Shown here piece after piece: positions 43,661 to 64,000 of a DNA stretch of 64,000 nt (position 1 is the stretch's first letter; every line of letters begins with the position of its first letter). The position numbers and the translations under genes were made by a program. The DNA is from Acestrorhynchus altus (Eukaryota; Chordata; Actinopteri; Characiformes; Acestrorhynchidae), in the NCBI GenBank assembly GCA_034509495.1, contig CM067503.1, positions 6,777,615-6,841,614 of the forward strand. Reading direction: 5' to 3'. The notes beneath the pieces were generated by a model that did no database searches, had not been told where the DNA came from, and saw only the letters and a list, made by a program, of their open reading frames with translations.

Positions 43661-46600
43661 ACCTGGATTTCCCCCACCTATAGTGTTTGACCTTAACTGT
43701 CTGCCAGAATAGGATTTAACAGCTCAAAGCTGAGATATCTTTCTCTTACTTTAACTGTGCTTTATTTAAAGTAATAGTTTATTATACCTTAATAAATGTA
43801 AGACGTAAAACACAGAGATTGCACATATGATTTCAGTCAGACTTTCTACTGTAGGTGATGGACGGGTCTCTGGACTCCACAGAGGTCTTATTGTACTGTC
43901 TGAAAGCAGCTACTGGATTTCACGAGTAGATGTTTGGTCTAGGACAGTATTCCATCAATTACTTAATATGGTCTGGAAACACACAATCATTCGAAGTGAT
44001 GGACACACGTAGGTGCAGAAATGAAGACCTGCAGGGTTGGATGAACACCCGTTAAACACCTTCAGAGGTGAATTAAAGGGACAGTGCAGGAGAACACACC
44101 AAGGAGTTGTTGGAATGGAAGGACACTTTGTGTTGGATGCATTTATTGGCGAAACTGTACAATTGAATGATATAAAGATGAGATATGGCTGGGTATAGAG
44201 GCAAACAGGTTCGCCCATAGGGGTTGGAACTGGGCCTGTAGATCCTGCACACTCATAGGGTGCTGGAGTTGGCGTCCCAGCTGATGTCATAAATGCTCAG
44301 TTTGTGATCACTCTTGTCACCAGGCAGGCTTAGAAAGTGTTGCAGTCTGACAGAGATTCCTGGGAAACCTTTGCTGTGAGCACTATCCTGCTGATAATAC
44401 CAGTTATACCAGATGTCCTGTCGTTAGAGGCAGTTGTTAGAGTTCTTTGTATGACTACTAGGGGTGACAGACTGTTGTATGTGACGGCAGCCTAGGGCAT
44501 CACACCAGTAGTTGGGGCCAGTGTGTCACTTCACAGCAAAGGCAGGATTGAAGCCCTTACCATAAGGCCTCCATACTCAAACTAAAACAATATCGGATCC
44601 TAAATAGAATCTCTGTTCTTGGACAAAGTTGATATGGTTCCAGTCAATAGCAGTCCAGGTATCTCATCCATGACACCACTGCAAACAAAGGCAATGGTGG
44701 CTTGGTCAGAATAGGCTATTCTCTTAGTCTAATGATGCGCCCCCTCTCAAACTCTGTCAGCTGGGTACAATGTCTTTGAGTGCATCGCAGAGGCTTGTCT
44801 AGCAGTCAGCTCATTACGAGGTGCACTATCCAAAAGTAGCCTTTGGGAACCTATTTATTGGACACCAGGGGAAGCATATTTGCCTGATTACACACTGATT
44901 TTTGGCACAACACCTGTGATCATTCACATATCTGCCTGAGACAAAACTGCACCAAGTTTTTCAGCAATCTGACATTGTGTAATTTTTTTTGTCACTGAGT
45001 GTATGTTCCTGAGAACATCTTATAACCTCTTTGTGGTTTCTGGCAGCTGTTAGTCTTGTGTAATGAATAATCACTGCCTACAGGTACTTTAACACCACTA
45101 GTGTCCAATTATCTTCAGCTGGACACTGTTAAAGGGTAGCAGTTCAACACCGGGAGATGTGCAGCATGGTTCATTGTTGGGTTTATCTTTAAATCACCTT
45201 ATCAGCTATATCTTCACATTTTTCCATGCCGCACCCCCACCACAGAGGCCCTCATTATACCTTCGGATACAACTTGGGTCACCAGCGAGATTGGCAGATA
45301 ACTCAGAGACTTTCCACTGATGTCGTTTGTTGATGGTGTTACTGCTGGTTAATATTGATCGTGCTTTCAGTTATTATTATTATCCACTGTCCTGCTGCTT
45401 CTTTATTACTGGGGGAAAGGTGAGGCTGTAGGAAATGTGTATGTATGTGTTTTAAGGTTGGGTTCAGGGCGGCACCGTGAGAATGACGCGACAAAAAGGC
45501 AATACTGCACACTCAAGTGTGAGCGTGGTTGCACGTGCTTCATTAATCAATAGGGCTTACAGAGACGCAGTGTATTTTTAGGGCAGTAATGTTGGGTCAC
45601 ATTGATTGGGGATTGTGCTGCCATAAACCCACATGCATACTTTTTGTTCCTGCTCCACAGAACAGTGTGAATCAGACTGTTTTACAGACACTATTATTAC
45701 TATTATTGAGTTTCCTTTATTTGTACTCTACAGAGGCAAGCATATTTTGTATACGAAACCAGTTTGTTGTATAATCAAACTTGTTTGTCTTTTTTTTGGT
45801 TTATTATTAGGCTACCTATATATCATTACATGTTAAAGCTTTAATGTTATTATTATTATTGTTATTATTATTATTATTATATATATTTTGCTACGAATAT
45901 ATAGTATAACCAATACATAATCAGCTGCTTTTCAGCCACTCATTCTGTTGAGCTTTTTCTTCCTCTGCTTTGTGGTGGCTAGATCCCTATAATCTCGCCT
46001 GATCCCAGATTATAGTATTATCGCCTTTGCCCATTGGTCCATACTGCCTAGTATCCAGTGATTATTGGCTGTAGCAGCATATCAACTTTGTAGTCCCCTA
46101 TCTCCTGACAGGCTGAACCTGTCCTGGTAACACCACAATTTGCTCCATGCCTACTGGGTTACTGTCAACAAACAGCTGAACACTCTGACCATAGATTTGT
46201 TTAGGCTTTAAATAATTGGCACCTGCATTTGGTGAGCTCACCAGGCCAGTTATGTCATTCTGAGTGATACTAGCAATTTTATCTTATCTATAAGACATTT
46301 AGTGCATGAACATGTAGCGCTGTCATGAGTCATCAGTATGTTTGGGAGTTAGTTCCCTTCCAAACCATGATAGACTGAGCCTCATTTGCAGCCCTAGTAA
46401 ATTACTCTGTATATACACTTTGGGTGACACACAACAATTGAATGCTGTGGTTGTTGAATCCCACTCGCCTTTCCGAATTGTGTTTTGAATATTTCAATCG
46501 TAGTGGTTTGATATGGAAAATGTATGGCTCTAAAAGCTACATCATTGAAAGTTAATACTGTTAGAGATGCCTGAGATATTGTTTAAAAGTCTGTAATTTT

Positions 46601-46779
46601 TGTGGCTCATCTCTGAGTCTTTGCAAATTTCAAACTGGCTTCCTACTCTTACTGCTGATGAGGGGTGTTGTGGTACGCCCTCTATGTTTTTGCTCTTTGC
46701 ATCTTCTTGAAACAGTGGCTGATTCCCGATTCCTATGATTCCTATGATTCCTTTACTCCTGCCTTCTTCTTGTCGTCAC

Positions 46780-46960
46780 TAGGGCAACTGCGGCCTGGTG
46801 GTTGTGAACGGAACGTTGCCGTTTCGATCCCTTGAACTTTCAGGACAGGACCGAAGTGCCATTGAGCAAGGCACTTAACTCCCAGGTTGCGTCCCGGGTC
46901 CTGTGGATAGGGCTGCCCACCACTCCAAGCACATGTGCGCACTCCCACGTCTGTCCATAA
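46780..46960 (+). mobile_element. tRNA-derived SINE
   Basis: A-box-like 'gcggcctggtggttgtgaac' and B-box-like 'gtttcgatccc' are in the right order and spacing for a pol III promoter. They are followed by the body 'gagcaaggcacttaactccc' and 'ggctgcccaccactccaagc', typical of fish tRNA-SINEs. Confidence 0.7.
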
Positions 46961-48509
46961 AACATTGTTCCAATGACCTTCTGGCTTGTCCGTGTGATCT
47001 TTGGCAACCTGCAGATGGCCAGCAACGTTCTTTTAGGAGAGCAGCGGCTTTCTCCTCGCAACCCTGCCTTGCACAGCATTGTTGTTTCCTAATGGCGTAT
47101 TCATAAACGTTAACATTAGACAGTGTGAGGAAGGCCTTTGATATGAATTTACCTTGGGTTCGTTTGTGGCCTCTCTGAGTGTGACACACCTTGTTCTTGG
47201 TGTGATCTCTGCACTCCTAAGGGAGGGTATTGATGGTTTTAGTTTAGTTAGGCTAAACTGACAACAACTATGAGTAAACTAGAACGGTATACCGAAAACA
47301 AAAGAAAAGGATTACTAGAAGATATTTTTTACTTGCAGGACTTGCAGGAGTCACAGATGGGGATTAAAGCACTAAAACGCCGGAGGAAGTGTGTTATCAT
47401 AGAACAGCATGGCTGTGGTGTGTGCTTATAGGAATAGAAAGAGTGCTGCCTATTGATTCTGAACCTTTTAGCTAAACTAATAACCCAGTTTCTTTATTAC
47501 TGTACACCAGATGGATCAATAATCCCAGCCTAATTGCTTTTTTCATAGTTTAAATTCAGGCTTTCATTTACAAGCACCGTTGGATTCCTTAAAATATAGT
47601 ATTTGAAAACAACTATTGTTTGTGATTTTATAACATACTGTTTAAGCTTGGATGATATAATGCCTGTTTATTATCTTGTGTAAGTACATCATGTTGTAAG
47701 TACATCACCACATATTAGGATGAAAAATCTGTTGGATCTGTCTGATGATTTTTTTTTTTCATAACAATTATCAGCCAGTACTTAAACAATTTATATATAA
47801 TCACCCACAACAGCTATAGGCCGTTGATCCTATAGGCTGTAACTGGAGTCGCCAGCCTGTAAACTATGCAGGTGATTGGCTGTACTTGGGGGGGCCACAG
47901 TATTTGGAGTGTAAAGGTTTGCTGTTTCACTTTTTAACATAATTTGAAACTGGAATTTTTCCTTTATATTGTCTAACTTTCATTATGAATCAACAAACAG
48001 AAATGCTAGACGGTTTACATTGACTTCCATTGAAAGTGAACAATGTGCCTGTTGATATTGTTGTTTATGATTATAATTTATTCATTAATATTCAGTGCTA
48101 GTCCATTTGGTAATTACCTGCAGGGAAAATGCAAGATTTAGGGTATCTCGACATCACTCACATGTTGTCATTCATAGCTGAATTTGGAGCATGATAAGAA
48201 GATAAGCATGCATTATATCATCAAAGCTTAAACAGTATGTTATAAAATCACTTCCTAAAGGGCCCATGTGCTACATTTTTGTTGTTTACGTTTGCAAATA
48301 CTGACTTACTTCAAGCTGGTAATAATATGATTGTGTAATCAGAAATATCATTGTTTGTTATAAACTATTCCATACCTACAGGATTTTATTGCAGGCACTA
48401 TTTATATATATTTATATATATTGTATATTGTCTCTATATTATATAATTATATTTATATAGTGTTTTCTTTACTAAATTATTATCTCTTTCTTCTCTTCTC
48501 TGTCCTTAA

Positions 48510-48565
48510 TTTCCCCGAGGGAACCCTCCCAAGGGATAAATAAAGTTCTATCCTATCCTATCCTC
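48510..48565 (+). repeat. LINE-type 3' tail with (TCCTA)n
   Basis: 'gggataaataaagttctatc' followed by CCTAT repeats; same tail as at 15912-15955. Confidence 0.55.
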
Positions 48566-49241
48566 CTATCCTGCCTTTTCACTTTCAACCTGCAAGTGCT
48601 TTTTTGCAATTTACAGCCAAATAATTTTGGTTGCAGAATATTTTGTGCTTCCCTAGTTATTATTATTATAATATTATATAATATTATTATTCATTTATAT
48701 TAGGCTTTTTCTGAACCTCTGAATGAAACGGGCTGCTTTTGTTTACATGTCCATGTGATCTCTGTATTAAATGGCCTCATACTATACGACTACAAATAAA
48801 TCAGTAATTCATTGTTTGCACGACTATGGGCCCTTTAACGTGTCTGTGCTGTTTCAGGAGGTGTATAGTTTAGTCCGTGCCAAACGGTGGAGTCTAAGCT
48901 TCCATTACTTAGCCGCATTATACTTATAGCCTCATAAACCTCAGACACTAAAAGCACTTGCAGACACCACAGCCGTGTTTAGTTGAATAGCCGTGGTTTA
49001 TGGTCTTCATTTGGAGATGTGCCCTATTTACCATGTTTCTGGACCTAATGAAAGCATGTATATAGCTCTTTGCAATAACTGAAGAGTGGAGTGGTGGAAA
49101 TATGAATTATGGAAGTTTTATTAAAGGTTATTCAGCCAAACTATAGATTCTCTGAAGTTCTTACAAACATATTATTAACTACGCTGCACTGAACTCAGTC
49201 ACTGTAATGCACTTTCACCTATTACATCATGTTTACCTGTA

Positions 49242-49339
49242 CACACACACACACACGTACACACACACACACGTACACACACACACACGTACACACACAC
49301 ACACACACGTACACACACACACACGTACACACACACACA
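49242..49339 (+). repeat. (CA)n with periodic ACGT
   Basis: CA runs interrupted every 14-18 bp by CGTA, giving a higher-order unit. It ends about 140 bp upstream of the rnf144b coding exon 1 acceptor. Confidence 0.95.
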
Positions 49340-49480
49340 GCCCAGAAAGATATTGATGTTCCATTTACTGACCTGCATCTCTCCAGCACACACACATACA
49401 GATCAGGAGTGCAGTCTGCAGTCTGTCTGTTACTGTTTTCCTTCATTCATTCCTCTCTCTTTTTTCCCTCTACCCTTCAG

Positions 49481-59627
<10,147 letters not shown>

Positions 59628-60308
59628 CATACTTCCTAAACCACGGCTCAGTGCTGTATCATCTGCACTCTTGCCCCATCTACTGTACTGTACTGTTATT
59701 ACATGCCAAACGCGTGCTATGGTTGAGTAGCCCCTCAGTTCAAGCCTGACATAAAAATTGGAGATATACTGTATGTTGGACAGGATTAACATTTAGCTCC
59801 ACCTTTGATTTTTTTTTCTTCTTTTAATGAAAGTTGCGTAGCTTACTAAAGTCATATGGAGTGTATATCATTTCTTTATTTAAAGAAATCTAATTTATAG
59901 AAGTTGGAGACCATTGGCAAGCTCTGAACTCTACTGATTTACTCGTTCTGCTGCCATTGCTCCATCCTCTGCACATGTGCACTTTTTCAGCCAATCAGAT
60001 GTAGTCCTTTAGTGTGTGTCTCAAATTGACTCCTTTTTCAATATGTACTGCAACAACTGGAGATTTTTTTATTGTATTGTTTTATTTAATCTATAGCTCC
60101 TTCCTAAAATTTAAGTTACAAACCAAAAACAGCAGACGTTGAAGGTATAGAAATGATCTGCCCTGCTCTGAAACCCTTTAAGGGATCTTTAAGGGTAGGT
60201 GCCTTAAGCTCTGTGGTCCTCCTCTGTGATTGCATGTAGATGATTTATGCGGGAAACTTCAAGGGCACTAGGTTTAAAAGTGTGCTGTTATGCTGTACTT
60301 TGCTAGAC

Positions 60309-60453
60309 CAGTGTTTCTCAATCCTGGTCTTGAAGGCACCCCTGAAGGGCTTGTTAATTAGTTGATTAGTTGAATCAGGTGTGGTAGGAGCTGGGAATGC
60401 TCTAAAAATATGTAGGGTAGGGGTGCCTCTGGGACGAGGGTTGAGAAACCCTG
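60309..60453 (+). mobile_element. hAT-like MITE, 145 bp
   Basis: Ends 'cagtgtttctcaatcctggt' and '...ggttgagaaaccctg' are imperfect inverted repeats. Flanks tgctagac (60301-60308) and cgctagac (60454-60461) make a 7-of-8 target duplication, as for hAT elements. It lies in the likely rnf144b 3' UTR. Confidence 0.75.
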
Positions 60454-60514
60454 CGCTAGACAGTCGTGGAGGAGCTTTTTAACAGGCAGTTCCCCATGTG
60501 AGTCATCCATTAGC

Positions 60515-60790
60515 ATATCATAAACACTGATCAACCATATCATCAACACCATCTTCCTAATATTGAGTAGGTCCCCTTTCTGCCACCACACAGATTTGAC
60601 CATTCGAAGGCATGGATTCCACAAGACCTATGAAGATGTCCTGTGGCATCTGGCACCAAGACATAGCAGCAGACCCTTCTTTAAGTCCTGTATGTTGTGA
60701 GGTGGGACCTCTATGAGCATCAGTCAGCTTTAGGTGCCCATGACCCTGTCACGTGTTCACCGGTTGTAATGTTATGGCTGATTAGTTTAT
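60515..60790 (-). repeat. interspersed repeat, inverted copy of the 'cataacattaaaacc' family
   Basis: Both ends carry forms of the terminal word (gatcaaccatatcatcaaca; ggttgtaatgttatggctga), suggesting an inverted-repeat DNA element. Confidence 0.55.
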
Positions 60791-60866
60791 AGATTTCTTT
60801 GGAACTTTAATGTTCTTGCGTTGAATACAGTTTGCGTCTGTGTGGTTGTAGTTAGAGCTTCTAGGC

Positions 60867-60872
60867 AATAAA
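60867..60872 (+). terminator. candidate polyadenylation signal of rnf144b
   Basis: AATAAA 1.24 kb past the stop codon, with GT-rich text before it. Earlier hexamers were not obvious; uncertain. Confidence 0.3.
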
Positions 60873-60879
60873 GATGATG

Positions 60880-62215
60880 CTCTGTTGCCTCTAAGCTTGA
60901 GGAGCAAAGCAAACAGGAAAATACTAGCCTTATGTTATTGATCTTTCTTTTTTTTCCTGTTAAATAAGATAATTTACTAATCTCCTGTGTCTTAGTTCAG
61001 ATTACAATCATTAAGAAGTGGAAGACGCTGAAGGGCACCATAATGGTGCACATGACCTTCTGCTCTTTGTGGGCACATCGAGCACAAAGGATACAGTTGG
61101 CTCAGAATTGTTGAAGTTTGTGATATGGAGAGGTTGCACCATAATTATATACAAGCATAAGTGCTTGAACTTTCTAACCATTGTGGATTTATTGTAATTT
61201 TTATTGTATTTTTTTTTAACATTTTCTTACTGTCACTAATGAGGCATGTACGTTATGACTGTAGGTGGATATTCCATTGTTCTCAATGGAGCAGCGAAGG
61301 AAAGGAAGCAAAAAGGCCCTTGATAGCCTGATGCACCTTCTGATCTACAATCAGAATTCATCAGCTCTATATGTTCACTAAACATATTTCAGAACATTAT
61401 CTTGATGTTGCAGCACCTTCCAGATGAAAGAAGTGCCAAACACACAGGTCGCAAGAACCCAGCTGTTCCACCAGCATGCAGTTGCAGCAGCAGCATTTAG
61501 TTTATGGAAGTTGAGCTTGTAGTTTGTTTGGGCTACAGATGTTGCAGCTAGTTTTCCGGGAGGATTCTGAATTCAGAATTGTGGTATTTAGTCCCCTCAT
61601 CATCTCACTCTCAAAGGAACTAAGTGAGATTTGTGAAGCCCATAGGCTAGACAAAGAATCAAGCTAGTAAAGCTTTCTCAGCATCAGTTCTCTGAAATGA
61701 GCTGTCTACACTGGCCATCAAAATAAGTGATCAAATGTTCATAATCGCAGATAAACACCACAAAAAATTTGGAATGGGGAAATAAACAGACAGTTTTTTG
61801 TTAAACTGATGTAAACTTGAAATCACTTCTTGCATCTTACACTGTCTCAATTCATTCTTCATGGACGAAACAAAAAAGAAAGAACCAATTTTCTTCAAAC
61901 AACCAGAACCGCTTATAAACCTGCGTTCTCTGTTTAGGATAGGAGACGCTCCGTTAATGTGACTAACCAACACTGGACTCCAGCTGTTACTGGACTCCAG
62001 CTTCACCTTTGGTAAATTCATGCCAAAATCTAATTTATTTTTAATTAAATTAAAACTAAGGTCTCCCAAGTGGGTCTCCCTCCCCATCATTGAGATTCCC
62101 CAATGATTTCACAGCCATTCTTTGCCAATTTCTAAACTCTTGTCTTCATTGTGGTCATGTGAACTAAGAAAATTGAGCTCTATGAAAATGCTGAAGTCAC
62201 AGTGCATGTATGTTT
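60880..62215. other. intergenic, nothing convincing
   Basis: No splice-bounded frame. The minus-strand frame at 61731-62090 has no recognisable similarity and starts in low-complexity sequence. Confidence 0.5.
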
Positions 62216-62223
62216 ATGGCTGA

Positions 62224-62425
62224 ATCTCAAATACCTCTTTACTCCCTATATAGTGAACTATGTAAAGTGTTCAAATACATGCATATAGCACTAGATTTCA
62301 GATTTCCACTTAAATACATATACTGTTCTTTTACAGAAATATAATGCTCTGTTTCGATTTAGAACTTGTAATTTTATGACTTGCATAGAACACTACATAG
62401 GGAGTAGTGTACAATTTGGGATTAA
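62224..62425 (+). mobile_element. MITE ('actccctatatagtgaacta' family)
   Basis: Left 'actccctatatagtg' and right 'cactacatagggagt' are near inverse repeats around 200 bp of AT-rich, non-coding sequence. Confidence 0.7.
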
Positions 62426-62523
62426 ACCTGTTTTCTTCCTTCTTAATGGTGTTTTGATGTCTCTATTGTCCAATACAGGGCTAACATGCTCATACAAGCA
62501 TTTTAGTCCTGGGCGCACACTTA

Positions 62524-64000
62524 CAGTGGGGAAAATAAGTATTTAGTCAGTCACCAATTGTGCAAGTTCTCCCACTTAAAAAGATGAGAGAGGCCTGTAA
62601 TTGACATCATAGGTAGACCTCAACTATGAGAGACAAAATGTGAAAAAAAAATTGAGAAAATCATTTTGTCTGACTTTTAAAGAATTTATTTGCAAATAAT
62701 GGTGGAAAATAAGTATTTGATCACCTACAAACAAGCAAGATTTCTGTCTGTCACAGACCTGTAACTTCTTTTTTAAGAGGCTCCTCTTTCCCCCACTCAT
62801 TACCTGTATTAATGGCACCTTTTTGAAGTCGTTAACAGTATAAAAGACACCTGCCCACAACCTCAAACAGTCACACTCCAAACTCCACTATGGTGAAGAC
62901 AAAAGAGCTGTCGGAGGACACCAGAAACCGAATTGTAGACCTGCACCAGGCTGGGAAGACTGAATCTGCAATAGGCAAGCAGCTTGGTGTGAAGAAATCT
63001 ACTGTGGGAGCAATAATTAGAAAATGGAAGACCTACAAGACCACTACTAATCTCCCTTGATCTGGGGCTCCACGCAAGATCTCAGCCCGTGGGGTCAAAA
63101 TGATCACAAGAACGGTGAGGAAAAATCCCAGAACCACAAGGGGGGATCTAGTGAATGACCTGCAGAAAGCTGGGACCAACGTTACAAAGGCTACCATCAG
63201 CAACACACGACGACGCCAGGGACTCAGATCTTGCAGTGCCAGACGTGTCCCCCTGCTTAAGCCAGTCCATATCCAGGCACGTCTGAAGTTTGCTAGAGAG
63301 CATTTGGATGTTCCAGAAGAGTATTGGGAGAAGGTCATATGGTCAGATGAAACCAAAGTAGAACTATTTGGTAAAAACACAACTCGTCGTGTTTGGAGGA
63401 CAGTGAATGCGGAGTTGCATCCAAAGAACACCATACCAACTGTGAAGCATGGGGGTGGCAACATCATGCTTTGGGGCTGTATCTCTGCAAAGGGACCAGG
63501 ACGACTGGTCCGTGTACATGAAAGAATGAATGGGGTCATGTATTGTGAGATTTTGGGTGCAAACCTCCTTCCATCAGCAAGGGCAATGAAGATGAAACGT
63601 GGCTGGGTCTTTCAGCATGACAATGATCCCAAGCACACTGCCAGGGCAACAAAGGAGTGGCTTCGTAAGAAACATTTCAAAGTCCTGGAGTGGCCTAGCC
63701 AGTCTCCCGATCTCAACCCCATCGAAAACCTTTGGAGGGAGTTAAAAGTCCGTGTTGCTCGCCGACAGCCCCAAAACATCACTGCTCTAGAGGAGATCTG
63801 CATGGAGGAATGGGCCAACATACCAGCAACAGTGTGTGCCAACCTTGTGAAGACTTACAGAAAACGTTTGACCTCCGTCATTGCCAACAGAGGATCTACA
63901 ACAAAGTATTGAGATGAACTTTTGTTATTGACCAAATACTTATTTTCCACCATTATTTGCAAATAAATTCTTTAAAAGTCAGACAAAATGATTTTCTCAA
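62524..64000 (+). mobile_element. Tc1 transposon, right end outside the window
   Basis: After TA (62522-62523) it begins CAGTGGGGAAAATAAGTATT. A related direct repeat (gtggaaaataagtatttgat, near 62702) and the inverse of 62656-62720 at about 63925-64000 show the IR/DR type of long terminal inverted repeats, about 200 bp or more. It encloses the transposase at 62890-63912. The outer half of the right repeat is cut off by the window. Confidence 0.92.
62890..63912 (+). pseudogene. Tc1 transposase, 340 codons with one premature stop
   Basis: ATG 62890 to TGA 63910-63912 is a single frame of 340 codons, the standard Tc1 length, broken only by TGA at 63058-63060 (codon 57). The expected codon there is Arg (CGA), so this is one C-to-T change at a CpG. 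The N-terminus holds the paired-like DNA-binding helices (RNRIVDLHQAGKTESAIGKQ), then GAPRKISAR. The DD34E catalytic triad is intact: Asp about 153 in WSDETK, Asp about 244 in HDNDPKHTA, Glu about 279 in NPIENLW. Downstream of the stop, 270 codons remain open from ATG 63100. It would yield at most a truncated protein without the N-terminal DNA-binding region. Confidence 0.93.

Larger units (their letters stand above)
43700..49230. other. probable rnf144b intron 1, mostly repeats
   Basis: 44080-44960 is a diverged interspersed element of unknown class (ggttggaactgggcctgtag, gttgcagtctgacagagatt). TTA repeats lie at 45847-45882, a SINE at 46780-46960 and a LINE tail at 48510-48565. No coding exon seen. 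Confidence 0.45.

Noticed and set aside
43955..44290. 111-codon minus-strand frame
   Set aside because: Falls in an interspersed repeat whose sequence continues in other frames; no splice support.
46742..47189. Several overlapping minus-strand frames
   Set aside because: They overlie a tRNA-derived SINE on the plus strand.

Overview
The window is vertebrate nuclear DNA from a ray-finned fish. Genes are split into short exons with GT/AG introns. The intergenic DNA is dense in Tc1/mariner-like elements, short inverted-repeat elements, a tRNA-derived SINE, LINE 3' tails and long micro- and minisatellites. The repeat families look like those of otophysan fishes (characins, catfish, cyprinids), but I cannot name the species.

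Layout. (1) About 1-14.1 kb, minus strand: the 5' two thirds of a type VI collagen alpha-2 gene (col6a2). It has a signal-peptide exon, one large von Willebrand factor A (VWA) exon, a linker and 18 exons of Gly-X-Y triple helix that run off the left edge. The signal-peptide exon exists in two nearly identical copies. (2) About 16.2-19.1 kb, plus strand: ccdc127, two coding exons behind a CpG-rich promoter, head-to-head with col6a2. (3) 23.25-25.4 kb, plus strand: a second, shorter and diverged ccdc127 copy. (4) 28.4-30 kb, minus strand: two exons of a gene I do not recognise, convergent with the ccdc127 pair. (5) 33.2-39.7 kb: a 6.4-kb array of a 36-bp minisatellite with higher-order structure, followed by a degenerate tetranucleotide array at 41.4-41.8 kb. 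(6) 43.1-60.9 kb, plus strand: rnf144b, an RBR E3 ubiquitin ligase with a C-terminal membrane anchor. All seven coding exons are present and give a complete 304-residue frame. A CpG island with two CRE palindromes lies about 6 kb upstream. (7) 62.5 kb to the right edge: a Tc1 transposon whose 340-codon transposase frame is interrupted by one stop codon.

The genes are unrelated in function: extracellular matrix, a mitochondria-associated coiled-coil protein, and ubiquitin ligation at membranes. There is no operon-like or defence-like cluster. The most informative features are the duplicated first coding exon of col6a2, the tandem ccdc127 paralogs, the large minisatellite and its likely assembly errors, and the well-preserved Tc1 copy. 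Most of the other long open frames are low-complexity repeats. Homology calls rest on remembered family sequences; no search was run.
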